Below are positions 31,820-42,953 of a DNA stretch of 64,000 bases, in pieces. The notes under the pieces were generated by a model. The model saw nothing but the letters and a program-made list of their open reading frames with translations, was not told the DNA's origin and did not search any database. Source of the DNA: Clavaria fumosa. Lineage: Eukaryota; Basidiomycota; Agaricomycetes; Agaricales; Clavariaceae. Within the stretch, counting starts at the first letter, position 1. Each line of letters begins with the position of its first letter. The position numbers and the translations under genes are program-made. The stretch is from positions 1,736,001-1,800,000 of the forward strand of contig OX637797.1 in assembly GCA_951802425.1 (NCBI GenBank). Reading direction: 5' to 3'.

Positions 31820-33215
31820 CTACAGCGACTCCGTCCTTTCCACTGGAGGGGGATCTATGCACTCTAGACCCTGAGGAGGATCCGAATCAAACAGAAAGAG
31901 GCCACGGCGGGTATAGATGAAAAGAAGGCAGTTACAGAGCCCACTGAGATCAAATATAAAAGCAGCAGTCAACGCAGTAGAAGCATGGCTACGTTGAGTC
32001 ACAAATTGCCGCCATCGAACTCCACTGAGCGGCATTCCGAGAACAAAGGTAATGACAGGATATCTAGAAAATGGTTCAGTCGAATCTCAAGGATTTTGGG
32101 AAACTGATACACACAAAATCATGTAATACGCAATACGAGATTTGATTTGCTGGCCGTCCTTCGGCTTGCGGTGAATCCGGAATTTCCACCAGGGCCCTTC
32201 TTCAGGTTGACTGATGTACCCAAGCTTCCAGAAAAACAAAGGCAAGTAACACAGCATTGAAACCAGCATCGCAAGCCATAGCCACACATAGAACGTCAGC
32301 AGCTTATACTGGTTTCCGGCGTTGATCCAACACCACCACTGATATCGGTTAAGTACTGAGGCAAATGCGAATGAGTTGGTATGCTCACAGGCGTCGGTGT
32401 AAAAAATTCATGCCGTCGCTCACTACTACTCACTAACAGGATCAACGGGAACAAGATGACAAATGCCCATATGATCCCTACAACGACACAAGGTACGAAA
32501 AGAGGGATGAAGAGCCTGCGCCACCACACGACGAAGAATGTGTGGACTGCGATGGCCTTTATAACAAATGAATATCCAATCAATAAGATATAGCAATAGA
32601 GTACACACAGTGATGCTCAGGGCTACGGCGGTTTCCCCTACGGTTAGGATGTATCCTGATGTAATGCAGAACGTCAATTAAGCTGCGAAGTAAAATTATG
32701 AGGACGGTCATCACACCCTGTGCCTTGCAGAAGTTCCCAGGTCGGACTCGCCCTACGATCACTGACCGGAAATTAAATGTATCGCCGAGAGACTCGAGGA
32801 AATCGCCAAAAAACAACGAAAGCTGACCAAAAAATCAGATGTGCATTGCCACTAAGCATATCATCAGGCTACTCGCCAGATACACCTCAATTGGATCTGT
32901 TATCAACTGCCGTTTCTTGAACTTCCGTCTGTAACAGACCACATTTATCTACAAAGAGATGTCTGAATTGTGGATGGACTGAAATCAGTAACGCAACAGG
33001 GACTGACCGAGATCCTCAGGAGAAGCCCGGATATTGCGATCAACGACATGAAAGGGGCGAGAGTGGCGGCCTATACACAGTAAGAAATTGCCATTTACCA
33101 TGAAACCAAACCGACGAACAAAGAGAGCCACACTTTGCATGCGAGTGAGACATGTATAATGATTATTGGGGTTCTTAGCGAATTCCAGTTCTGCTGCGGT
33201 GCAATCGGTGCCCAT
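31820..33215 (-). CDS. cAMP-receptor/Git3-like seven-helix receptor, copy 1 (8 exons)
   Basis: Exons 33215-33120, 33070-33008, 32948-32877, 32822-32717, 32655-32609, 32556-32389, 32338-32115 and 32063-31820 give 339 residues. Seven hydrophobic segments are seen, e.g. LAPFMSLIAISGLLL, LSLFFGDFLESLGD, VGETAVALSITAIAVHTFFVVW, VVVGIIWAFVILFPLILL, YVWLWLAMLVSMLCYLPLFF, YPVITFVLGMPLS and LTAAFIFDLSGLCNCLLF. A basic first loop (YRRKFKKRQLI), the C-x-A-Q-G after helix 2 and the WCWI before helix 5 fit the fungal/Dictyostelium cAMP-receptor-like class. The ligand is unknown. Intron 3 uses gcgagt (GC) where copy 2 has gtaagt. The class assignment is from memory of basidiomycete relatives. Confidence 0.75.
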
Positions 33216-34196
33216 AGCTGGATGAAGATGAGAGTGGGTTGAACTGTAGAATCGATCGGACAAGGACTTTTCACTGCCCACCACTCGAGGGTGCGAGCTT
33301 TTATATGCAACCCAATGATGTATCTCGATTGTGAAATTCTCTGGTTGACGCTCGTTGAGCACTTACCTCGTGCTTTCTATGCAGCATTGTGCGCTGGTAA
33401 CATGCCTGTCCTGACTAGGTGCCTTGCAAGACAACAACGACTGCAATTTATATCAGCATCATGCAACCCTTTCAAGCTTCTACTAGTACCTGCCGTTGTC
33501 ATCAGACTTGCTAATGAGTGTGCCTTCAAATTCTGAGTCCCTTGCGTGGAGAATCAAGAACAAGGTTTCGACGCTAGTTAGCGCCAATAATGTTCAGGGC
33601 AAGGGGTGAACTGTACAGCATGCGATAGCGGCGAGGATAACAGGGTCACAAGAGATGATTGCTTCACACACTGCGCACTGTGAATGACATCAATATATTT
33701 AGAATCACTGACAGTGATTGCCCAAACTCACATGCTTGAATCGCCTTAAACTTCAGTTTCAGACATTGACCGGTCAACGTTCAACGTTCAATGTTCAATG
33801 TCCAATTGTTCAGTTCAGTATGTTTTGCGAAATCAGTCGAGCGCGAGTCGGTCATGTGATTTTATGTTCGTCGATCCTCGCGCTAGCCGCGAATGATGCA
33901 TCAACTCGTGCTTCCAGCAATGTGAGAGACTGAAGTATAGGCTATTTATGGGCCACTTCGAGCAGAGAATAAATACTGTAGTTTTCTGTGGTCAAAATCT
34001 CTTGCCCAAAGGCAGTTCGAGAAAATTTCGCGATTACACCAGATGTGACGTAATCAAAATGGTGCCAGTGGGCGGATCGGGCAACTGAGCACGAAGCACT
34101 CTGGAAACACCCATCATCTGCGCTCGTCTCTAGCTTGTCCCTGCGACTTTTCGGCAGCGACCGATACTCTCAGCCTAGCCTGGCCGTACCCTTCAA
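33216..34196. other. Intergenic
   Basis: Nearly 1 kb between two divergent genes, without a recognisable gene. Contains the short tandem repeat at 33774-33803 and a GTCATGTGAT element at about 33853, the same sequence that forms the arm of the inverted repeat at 44.8 kb. Confidence 0.4.
33774..33803. repeat. Short tandem repeat, 7-bp TTCAACG/TTCAATG units
   Basis: Four to five imperfect 7-bp units in direct order within the divergent intergenic region. Confidence 0.7.
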
Positions 34197-36868
34197 ATGG
34201 ATAATCTTGGGGCGCCTTTGACTGATGATAATCTGCGTTCACTGGGTTGCCAGGCAAAGCACAAGAAGCAGCTCCTAGATAGCTATGTCCGACACCAAAC
34301 AGCATTCGCTAAAGCGCATGCCTCGGAAGGCCTGGCTATACTTGCGTCTTGGAACTGCGATACTCCTGGAGAGACCCAGAGCCCTTTGCTTGACAAGGAC
34401 TCAGCGTTCAATACACTAGTGCTCAAACCACGCGTCACAGTTCCTGAGAAGCCAATTACAAGCCAAGGGACCCAGAAAAACGATGTTAATAAGCAACAAG
34501 GTAGCACAGATCCGAAGCCACAGCCCGTTAGATCAGCGAAGCCGACACAGGACCCCAGAGTTGAACCTAAGAGGCACAAACAGACCACTCTCACATTATC
34601 ACAGGTGAAATCATCAAACAAGAAGCATTCTAGAATGACAGAAGAAGATCAAGAACACGCCGCTCGTAAGTCCCCCGTCTCGTGCAGTGCGTTTTTCTCA
34701 ACATCACTTGCATTGCAAGGCCTGGAGGAACGCCGAGCGAGGAGACGCACGAAGCGTGCAATTGTAGATCCTAGAGAGCATAGCGAGGACGAGGGAGAAG
34801 AACATTCCGCCCCAGAAGAAGATGAGCGCGGCACAAGAAGCAACGCCAAAGGGAAAAAGAAATCGAAAAGTAAAATGCCGTCCGGTTTCGCTCTCATGCA
34901 TGGCTTCACGGCCACGAATGTCGGGAAACGTCGGTTAACGGTGGGTGACCATTCTCATTAATATTTCCTTGACGTTTGAATGCCGCGCATGTGTAGGTCC
35001 AGCCAGCATCCCTTGGAGTCTTCAATCGAGGCAGAGCGTCCGTGAAGGCTCGGGTGAAGGAGAAGAAGTCGGCGGGCGCAGGTAAAATAACTTGCGACTT
35101 TCTGAACTAGTTGTTACCTCATGACTCATTTCGCAAAGCACGCATCACCTTCTCGGAGTCGGACTTCCTTAACAAAACACAGAAGAAACGGCCTGCGTGG
35201 ATAAGCGAAGTGGTGGGTATACTTGAGGAGTCTAACAGCCTGGAAGAAGCCTCTTCAATCCGTTCTTCTGACTTCAGGAAGAAGAGATCCGCTACAGCAA
35301 AACCACTTTCGACGAAGAGGCGCAAAATTACCAAGTCGAAACGCAAAGATTATACGTCTAGTTCGGGCTCCGAGGAAGAGGAGTCATCGATCCAGCTTTA
35401 TCCTCCAGCGGAATCTGAGATATGGGACATCGAGAGAGACGACGCCTCGAAGCTCCCATCAGGCACGAAGGAAGGCACTGTAATTGTCCATACTGACACT
35501 CTACGCTGGTCGAAACCCGTGGCGGACACTGGCGCCACTGGATCCTGCCCTGACCTAGATGAGAATGTAGCGACGAAGCGGCAGACGGAAGTTCCGCAGG
35601 CTTGTACAACCAAGAACAAGGCCTTCGCTGCAAGATTCCAGCCTGATGCGCATTCTATAGCTCCTTCTGACTCTGCTTCCATGCACGCTTCTCATACTCA
35701 GTTGCGGAAGGGTGTTTCCGCCGCTTTCGAAACAGCCTCCAGATACTTTTCCCAGAACGCTGGCACCGGACTCGACAACTTGAAGAACACGGCGTTTGCT
35801 GCTTGTACTGACGTAGAACCTGCGAAAGTCGTGTCGACGCCATCTGATCTTCGATTGCCCCGCCTATGTGATAATCTCCAAGTGTCTGAAGAAGTTACCC
35901 GATCGCACGACTTCGAAACTGCTCCTCGTTTGTGTTTGTCATCTTTACCTTTGCAAGACACGACTCGCAATGTGGCCGACAGCACACCCGCTCCTGAAGA
36001 TGCGACGTCTGGGTGTAACACCGTATACGCACCCTCTTCTCTCAATTCTCTTGAACAGGCTCTTCTAGAATACGAAGCGGATGCACAGAGAGAGCGCTAT
36101 GTTTCTCAGAGCGACAGGAGATTCCCAGGTTTGAATTTGGGACATCACGCAATGCAAGAAACTTGGGAGCATCTCGCGGCAGAGGACTTCGCGGTGCCAG
36201 ATACATGCTATAAGAATTTTCAAGACGACCATCTCTCTTTCGCTGATTTTGAGGCAGCCGTGGTGGGGCGAGACGAAGAGCCCAGCCCGTACGACACGCC
36301 CGATCATGCCTGGAGTGCTGGAGACGAACCTGCGCAATACTACGAGAGCAACGGAGCGCACTATGATTCAGAACATTTCGCCTTAGGATTCAATGAGCCA
36401 ATCTTCGAAGACGCCACGCGCCGCTACGACATCTCAGAACAAGCCCCGTGCCCATGGCCCCAGCAGGTCTGCTGTGGGGCCGAAGGCGCTTGGGGACATG
36501 GGGAACACGAAGGAGACCAGGTACTATTCGAAGACTCGCAATATGATATGATGCAGCTTGGGGAGCAGTTCTGGGGTTGCGCCTCTGCAGAAGACGCCGC
36601 CGCTGCGAACTTCGAGCCCGGAAATGTCTGGCGGACCCAGGGCTCTTCCAGCGTCGTTCCGCAGTCCTTCTCGGACACGACTTCGGACACAGAAGAGAAC
36701 GAAATGATGGCGACTGGGCGGTTTTCGCAGGGCCGGGCGTTGCTGCTCGGGTTCAGGTGCGAGTCTGAACGACGACGACGAGCGGCCGGAACAGCGAGCG
36801 CGCTCAGCCGGGCCGAGAAAGACGTGGCGAGGGCGTTACGCGGTCATTGGCGGCCGTTGAAACTCTGA
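34197..36868 (+). CDS. Large disordered, probably nuclear protein of unknown function, 4 exons
   Basis: Exons 34197-34665, 34720-34940, 34997-35081 and 35139-36868 give 834 residues. I do not recognise it. It is rich in charged, Ser and Pro residues with several basic clusters (RRARRRTKRA, KGKKKSKSK, KRRKITKSKRKD) that look like nuclear localisation signals. Two short blocks look folded or conserved: GFALMHGFTATNVGKRRLT before exon 3, and the C-terminus GRALLLGF...AEKDVARALRGHWRP. The exon 4 N-terminus, ITFSESDFLNKTQKKRPAW, may be a binding motif. Introns were placed because they remove an in-frame stop and join reading frames in phase. The sequence resembles linker or scaffold proteins of chromatin or DNA repair, but no function can be assigned. 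Confidence 0.65.
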
Positions 36869-37424
36869 AGGCACAGTAATTGTTTTGCCGGATGTCACCT
36901 GGGGGATGAAGCATGAAACCTTGCATAGCTTTTGGCTAGCAGTGTGAATCAAAGCGGAGGCGAAGCGGGAAGAGGCATTTCAAATTTGTTCCCCGGAAAA
37001 TCAGTACGTTGTCGTGATATGCGTCTGTATTCATATAATGTAGGATCCGTTATGTAGTCAACGATTTGCATACACCCACAGACGAACATGCCAATACAAG
37101 ATGGAACAGGTAGAATGTAAGTATACATTTAGCATCGTGTCGTCGAGCAGAACGTGGCTGGCCATACAAAAAAGTGGACAACATGAAGATGCAACGGAGC
37201 GTGCGTCGAAACAAGTTCGTCGAGACATGGCAACCAATAAAGCTTCACTTAAGGTGACGGGCGAGCAAGCAAGATGCGCTTATGAGCGTTGCCAGGCCAG
37301 CTCGCAGGGGAATCACCTCGTGCAAGAGCATAGAAAGAAGAAAAAAAAGACAGAGAGACAAATGCTTTAGCCGTGATGGTTGGGTAGCACGGAGCATTTC
37401 CCGCCGTCTCCCGTGCGGCCAGCG
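36869..37424. other. Convergent intergenic region
   Basis: Between the 3' ends of the disordered protein and the His-rich protein gene. An 89-codon plus-strand frame (37101-37370) is present but has no motif. An A-rich tract at 37335-37350 may be a poly(A)-related signal. Confidence 0.4.
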
Positions 37425-37903
37425 CTAGAGCCTGTACACACGTCTGCCTTTCCGGTCCACTCGCTGGCCGTACTGATTGTAGTAGGTTGGGCCACGGCGG
37501 AACCAGCCCCAGCCGCTGCGATGCCGTGAATGGGAATGGTGGGAATGGTGGGATGAACGGGAGGGCGAGCGGCCGTAGTGGCTGCCCTGATGGTGGTGAT
37601 GACGGCCGTAGTAGCCATGGTGACTATGGCTCGGGCCGAAGGAAAAGAAACGTGCAATGCGATCCAGCCAAGAGCGACGGCGGGGTTCAACCTAGACATG
37701 GGGTTCAGAAACCAAAAAGAGAGAAGGGCGTGTGTGCATTGGACTGGGAAAAGAGTGTGACGCACGAGGACAACTTGCGGCGCCTGAGGCATGGCGTAGG
37801 GCGGAGCCAAGTACTGTTGCGGGTACTGCGAATATGACTGAGGGTAGAACGCAGAAGGGGCAGATGGAGGGTATGGTTGAGCAATTCGGTATGGGTATGC
37901 CAT
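37425..37903 (-). CDS. Small His/Ser/Tyr-rich protein, 2 exons
   Basis: Exons 37903-37766 and 37691-37425 give 134 residues. The first exon is Tyr/Pro/Gln-rich (AYPYRIAQPYPPSAPSAFYP). The second starts VEPRRRSWLDRIARFFSFG and is dominated by HHHH/SHH/GYYG repeats, ending GQRVDRKGRRVYRL. The longer open frame in the first reading phase (to 37367) is an intron read-through, since splicing at 37765/37692 gives a compositionally coherent ending. Such short basidiomycete proteins are often described as cell-surface or stress-related, but I do not know a function. Metal binding by the His clusters is possible but untested. Confidence 0.6.
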
Positions 37904-39063
37904 GGTGGTTGCTGGAGAGAGGAGAAAACTGATAGACGAGGAAGGAGGAGGGAAATGAATAATTTTATGGCTGTGGTCGGAGTTTGCCGTGTGATCGTAA
38001 TTCATCCTAATTAGGACAATGACTCTGCGGCAACACACACGTGTATCAAGGATAAGATAAGATGATGGGGGCCAATAACCAGGGCATGCACCGCACTGCA
38101 ACCACAACACTGCAACCGACGCTACTTGTATCGTGAAACTGTACCTCCAAATCGATGTCAAATGCCAATTTTATCGAGTCATAAGTAGCCGGTCAGAAAC
38201 ACTTGGAAGCTTTGCATTACAGTCATGCGCGCTGACGGCCCGAAATGTGCATCCCCGTCCCCGAGCCGCCCTGGTACAGCTTCTGGTGGTGGGCCAAAAA
38301 AGTTGCGCCACATCAGAAATATCCGCATCAAAGGGATGTTAAGATGCAGCGTCCCGTGTGAGAGCAATCGATGCTCCATCTGGAATCGATGCGCCACACC
38401 CATGGCCATGTTATAGGGTTTCCAACGATAGTGAGTGATTATCGTTCCCTCACGTAAGGCATGAGGGACGAAGCACAGCAGTTCAGCGCTCAGATAAAAA
38501 AGCACATGCTTTCGTTGAGTCAGAAGTCGTGTAAAGGGGATAATACTGCACTGCGAAACGCCATCATCATTGGATTTGCGGGATGCCCTTGTTCCGATAT
38601 CTATACCGCACTCTGTCCTGGGCGTCTGACGAGGTCACGGTGACCAGCTGGTGACCCAGGGGGAGAGTCTCCGCAAAAAAGTAGCGGCACAGTTCTCCTT
38701 CATCACGCGCCCCGTGCGCGATTTCCCCACGTCAGCTGATGACAAACTCATCGCATGCTCCGACACCGACTGTGACACTTTGCAGCGCAACACAGCCATC
38801 TCGACAGCCGTTCAGGCACCGATCACGTGGTTCTTTTCAATCGGCGATCATCGATCGTCTGAAATGAAATTACACAGCGGCTGACGAGGGAGGACGATGT
38901 TGCATATATAGAAGACATGCCTCTAGCCACTACCGAGATGAGATACAGTGATCAAAAGACTCTACAATTTTGACCCAAGCCTTCACCATTTATCAATTCA
39001 ACCTTAAAGGCGACATTTGGTTCGAGCAATACCACGCGAACTCACCAGGAAGGGGGAAAAAGG
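37904..39063. other. Intergenic, no gene recognised
   Basis: About 1.16 kb. The longest frames (38179-38505 minus, 38225-38416 plus) carry no motif and their composition looks random. Presumably the promoter of the His-rich gene plus the 3' flank of GPN3. Confidence 0.4.
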
Positions 39064-40336
39064 TTATTCCATGCCGGCAAAGTCACCCTCGTCCATATCA
39101 CGGGGCTGCAAAAATCTCGAATCAAAAACGGACCAAACACTTACATGCGAGACCCTGGGAAGACAAGACGTACCGGTCTCGGCTCTTCATCCTCACCATA
39201 CTGCATTGCGTAGTCGACGTGACTCACGACGGCCTCAAGCGAGTCAGGGTTCGTCAGATCTAGTGGCATGAAGTTGACCAGCGGGTGATCCTCGATCTGA
39301 TACAAGCCCCAAAATGGATAAGTCCCAGCGCCAATAGTAGACGCTTCGCGCTCCTCGGAACGCACCAACTGGACGATAGCCTGATTAAGCGAGTGGAAGC
39401 GCGGATTGCGCATGGCACGCGGATGGCCATCGCTGCCGAGCAGCGTCGGGTCAGCCTCGAGGTACCGCGCAATGTCCCTGCGCTTCCTGAGCCCGATGCG
39501 TGCGCGACGCGCGTCGTCCTTGTCTCCGTCTGTGCCGCCGCCTTTAGTGCGGGAGGCGGTCACGAGATCCATTTTGGACAAGACGTTGATCCACGGCACC
39601 TCGAGGTTCACCATCGCTGACATCGCCGAAAGCACACCACTTATTGAGAGAGGGCACTCGTTGAGTCAAAAAGGAGAGTTGGCCAGCAAGAGAATTGCGC
39701 GGGGGCCAGCGAACCTGAAGTATTTGTATCGGTCTTCCATGAACTGGGACTCGATGAGGTACACTGCGCACGTGCGCATGCCGAGCTGCGATAGATGTTT
39801 GACGAGGGTGGGTAGAAAAGGGTGGTGTGTATACAGCTCAATCTGGCCTGGTTATCATCATGATTTGGACTCTCGTGCGCTTCTACGAAATGAGAGGGCG
39901 GACGAACCAGGACAATCGAATATCAGATAGTCATCCTCGTAGGAGTTGAGCTCTTCATCCAACCAATCCATGTTCTGTAGCAAATACCTATTTTCGGCGA
40001 TCCGAGAGGCGTCAAAGGAAGCTCCGAAGACAAATAAAGACATAACAACAAGTGGTACCAACTCACTCACTCAAAGCAATACACCAGCCCACCGTTGGGG
40101 CCGTATTCCAGCTCAGACATGACGTCCTCCAGGTTGATGAGGTCCCGGATGTCGATCGTGGGCTCTACATAGTCAACGTCGATCGCGCTAGTTGGTGGCG
40201 GCAATGGGCGCGCCGCGGGGTCAAAGTTGACGAGATGCGCGGTGCGCTTGGACATATGGAGGTGCGTGACGAACGATGAGGCAAACGTCGACTTGCCTGC
40301 GCCCGCGGGCCCGGTGATCAACACGGCGTAGCGCAT
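39064..40336 (-). CDS. GPN3: GPN-loop GTPase 3 (Gpn3), 5 exons
   Basis: GPN GTPases assist assembly and nuclear import of RNA polymerases, chiefly Pol II. Exons 40336-40071, 39987-39908, 39847-39715, 39639-39174 and 39105-39064 give 328 residues. Motifs: P-loop [31 protein letters not shown], the GPN insertion in [47 protein letters not shown] and SKMDLV in the guanine-specificity position. It is some 40 residues longer than animal Gpn3 because of a proline insertion after NFDPAA and a charged insertion ([20 protein letters not shown]) after SKMDLV. The last exon ([12 protein letters not shown]) was found by splicing at gtacgt. Divergent from PYM with 120 bp between start codons. Confidence 0.93.
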
Positions 40337-40456
40337 CGTTGAGTGAGCTCGAAGTAAGGGGAGAAAAAGGTGAGACGCCGTTTTGCTATATTGGGCAGTG
40401 AATTCGAGACTCCGACGCCCGCTGCGCTGCTCGCCGACCGAATCGTCACCCAAACG

Positions 40457-41535
40457 ATGTTGCTGCCGCCCATCGAGCCAGAACAAACACCCGCAGGCAT
40501 CGCCGTCGACCCACGCACACTTGAGCGTGTCATCCCCCGGTCTCGGCGACCCGACGGCACGTGAGTTTGCGCCATCCATTTCAGTCCCTGCTCGCGCTCA
40601 TCGTCTCCTCTGTTGTGGCACACACGATCAGGTTCCGCCCACAACGTGCCGTAAGACCCGGGTTCGTACCACAAGAAGACGTCAAGATCTACCGCAGCAG
40701 GCGCGCCATCGCCGCCGAGGCAAATGCACTTCCCGTGGGTCACGTTTTCGGCTGGACACCCCCCTCCAAACCTGCTGCGTCTGCGTCCAAGCCCAAATCC
40801 GCGTCTGCGGCCGCCGCATCGGCTTTGCCCTCAGTTGACGCAGCGTGCCTCTCACCCGCGGCGAAGAAGAATGCAAAGCGGAAGGAGAAGCGGAAACAGG
40901 CTAAGGTTGTGGAGAGTTGGGAGGACGAAAACGAGAGTGAGAATGACGGTGGGAACGGCAGCAAGGGTCCGGACGGCCTTGAACTGTGTGCGAGTGCTCC
41001 GCCTGAGAAGGAAGAAGAGACGGAGGGCACCGTCCTTGCCGCTTCCTCTAGGCTAGAACTGAGCGGCGCAAGGCACCGGGAAGGACGCGAAGAAGGGCCA
41101 GAGGGCTCAGAAGCGGCCGTCGCCGTGGGCTTGGACGTCCTCCCGCCGAGTACACCAAAGGCCGCGTCGGATTCTATTGCGGACGCCTTGGGTAACCTAC
41201 GACTGCAGGGGGATAGGGACAGGGATAGGGACAGGGACAGACACAAAGAAGAGTCAGAGGACTCAGAAATGGCCGTCACCGCGGGCGTGGACGCCCCGCC
41301 GCCACAGGACACACCAATAGCACCATCCGCGCCTAAGCCACGGCCGCGCGGGAACAAGGACAAGAGTGGAAAAGGAGGGCCAGAAGCAGTCGGCCCCACG
41401 AGTGTGGACGCTTCCCCACCATCGCATACACCAAAGGCGTCATCGCCTCCTTCGATGCGTGCGGGCGGTGCGGCAGATGTGGCCGTCGTCTCAGGCAGGT
41501 CACGGTCGCGCAAGAGTGGGAAGAAGTCAAGTTGA
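40457..41535 (+). CDS. PYM1: PYM / WIBG homolog (exon-junction-complex disassembly factor), 2 exons
   Basis: PYM binds the Mago-Y14 pair and the small ribosomal subunit to strip exon-junction complexes from mRNA. Exons 40457-40560 and 40632-41535 give 335 residues. The N-terminal PYM/Mago-binding block is clear: [23 protein letters not shown] spliced to [20 protein letters not shown]. The rest is low complexity: a basic [14 protein letters not shown] segment (where ribosome binding lies in animal PYM), acidic stretches, and a [10 protein letters not shown] repeat. Start at 40457 is the first in-frame ATG after the divergent GPN3 promoter. The long antisense frame across this exon is a composition artefact. 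Confidence 0.88.
41209..41244. repeat. Hexamer repeat (GGGATA/GGGACA) inside the PYM coding exon
   Basis: Five to six imperfect copies of a 6-bp unit encoding alternating Asp-Arg. Confidence 0.85.
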
Positions 41536-41661
41536 GGAAAGGCAATTACAATGTCCGGCATTCCCGTTTCTTGGTATTATAATTTCATACGTGTATCAGT
41601 AACTATCTAGCTGATACGGGGCATTGCGCCCGCATCATCGTGTCACTAATTCCAGGGTAAA

Positions 41662-42810
41662 TTACGCCATACCAGTGACATCTATCAGTCCTTCAACTGG
41701 GGGATGCTTGTTCTTGTCTATTGGGGGAGCGTTGCTGGGTTTCGGTCTCAACTCCATAGCGATGACGACTACTAGCAAAAATGCGGTAACGGTCACTGGT
41801 AAGATGGACATCGATTAGAAGGAGTGCCGAACAATGACGTGGGCAACGTATTCGACGTACAAACAGACTTGCGCATATTCTCCCATTTGTTCTCTTCAAC
41901 CAATGTCCGCAGATCACTGACGGTCACGATGGACTTATTCAGCATTTCCTACACGTCCGTTGAACACATTATGGAATGGAGCCATAGATGAAGCCCGCAC
42001 CTCAATCATGATGTCATGTTGCTTCCAGTCACTCCGAGTCTCATTCTTACTCGTATCCACCTCCATCTGTATCCTTTTTCTCACATTTTAGAAGGTTGAT
42101 AGTAAAAAAACTAGGACAAAGTACGCACTCGTGTTTCAGGGTGTCAATGTTTTCCTTCATCTTCACATCGAGCCTGTCGACTTCTCTTCGGAGAGCAGCA
42201 GTCGCAGAGCGTATAGCAGCGGAATCGTTCTTCGTTCTGAGAGTCATTTCCCCGCGCAGATCAGATAATGCGGCGCGAAAGAGGTAGGCTTGCTGCGAGA
42301 GGCCAAAGGCGAACAGGTGATGTCAGAGGAACCAAAAAGAGCCAAGCTAGAGCCGCTCACACTCTCAAGATCTTTAACGGGCAGACCATCACGCTTGACT
42401 TTATCGACGCGGTCGACGAGAAGCGCGCGCGTAGCGCGCATGAGGCTCCGCGCGGTGGTGCCGGGGAACGTCTTCTCGAGAGCAATAACGAAGCGGTGCG
42501 TGTTGAACGGCGGTTGTGTGTACGCCGTTGCTGGTGCCGTGGCGGGGGGTGACAGCGGGACAGGTGGCTGAGGTGTATTGCTGTCATAGCCCTGCGAAGG
42601 CAATGTCGTCGGAGCGGTGGGTGCTCGGGACGGGTCGGACGGCGCTGAGGGACGATGGGCTGGGTCTAGTGGATGGGCAAGCAAGATGGTAGCCTTCGGT
42701 GTTCGCAGTGAGTGAGGAGGAGGCAAGGGTTGCTGAGGCGAGGATGGGGGATGAAGCTGGGTTGAAGAGAAGGAGCGACGGAGGGCAGCGATGTGGTGGC
42801 GGGCTAACAT
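41662..42810 (-). CDS. FMP32: Fmp32/CCDC90-type mitochondrial coiled-coil membrane protein, 5 exons
   Basis: Member of the DUF1640 family (yeast Fmp32, animal MCUR1/CCDC90B), mitochondrial inner-membrane proteins linked to complex IV and proline or calcium handling. Exons 42810-42361, 42292-42129, 42073-42001, 41948-41861 and 41795-41662 give 302 residues. After a basic N-terminus typical of a presequence ([16 protein letters not shown]) and a proline-rich linker come [29 protein letters not shown], then [36 protein letters not shown] (long coiled coil), and finally a single C-terminal membrane helix [14 protein letters not shown] degenerate copy of exon 1 lies at 45.6-46.1 kb. All donors are GT. 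Confidence 0.87.
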
Positions 42811-42953
42811 TTGGCGTCGTTGCCCCGATCTGGAAGCACCAAAACTTCGAATTCACATGACATGTACTACAGTAGTCGACGTTCGCATTCCATTCCTGGT
42901 AGTACAGGACAGGACAGGATACAGTAGTCGACGTACAGAAAATATAAATGTGA

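Noticed and set aside
37367..38161. 264-codon continuous minus-strand frame over the His-rich gene
   Set aside because: Reads through an intron in the wrong phase; the spliced two-exon model gives a coherent protein with a consistent composition.
38179..38505. 108-codon minus-strand frame between the His-rich gene and GPN3
   Set aside because: Translation looks random and has no recognisable family.
40740..41561. 273-codon minus-strand open frame antisense to PYM exon 2
   Set aside because: Ser/Pro/Leu-rich mirror of the repetitive PYM tail, no motif.
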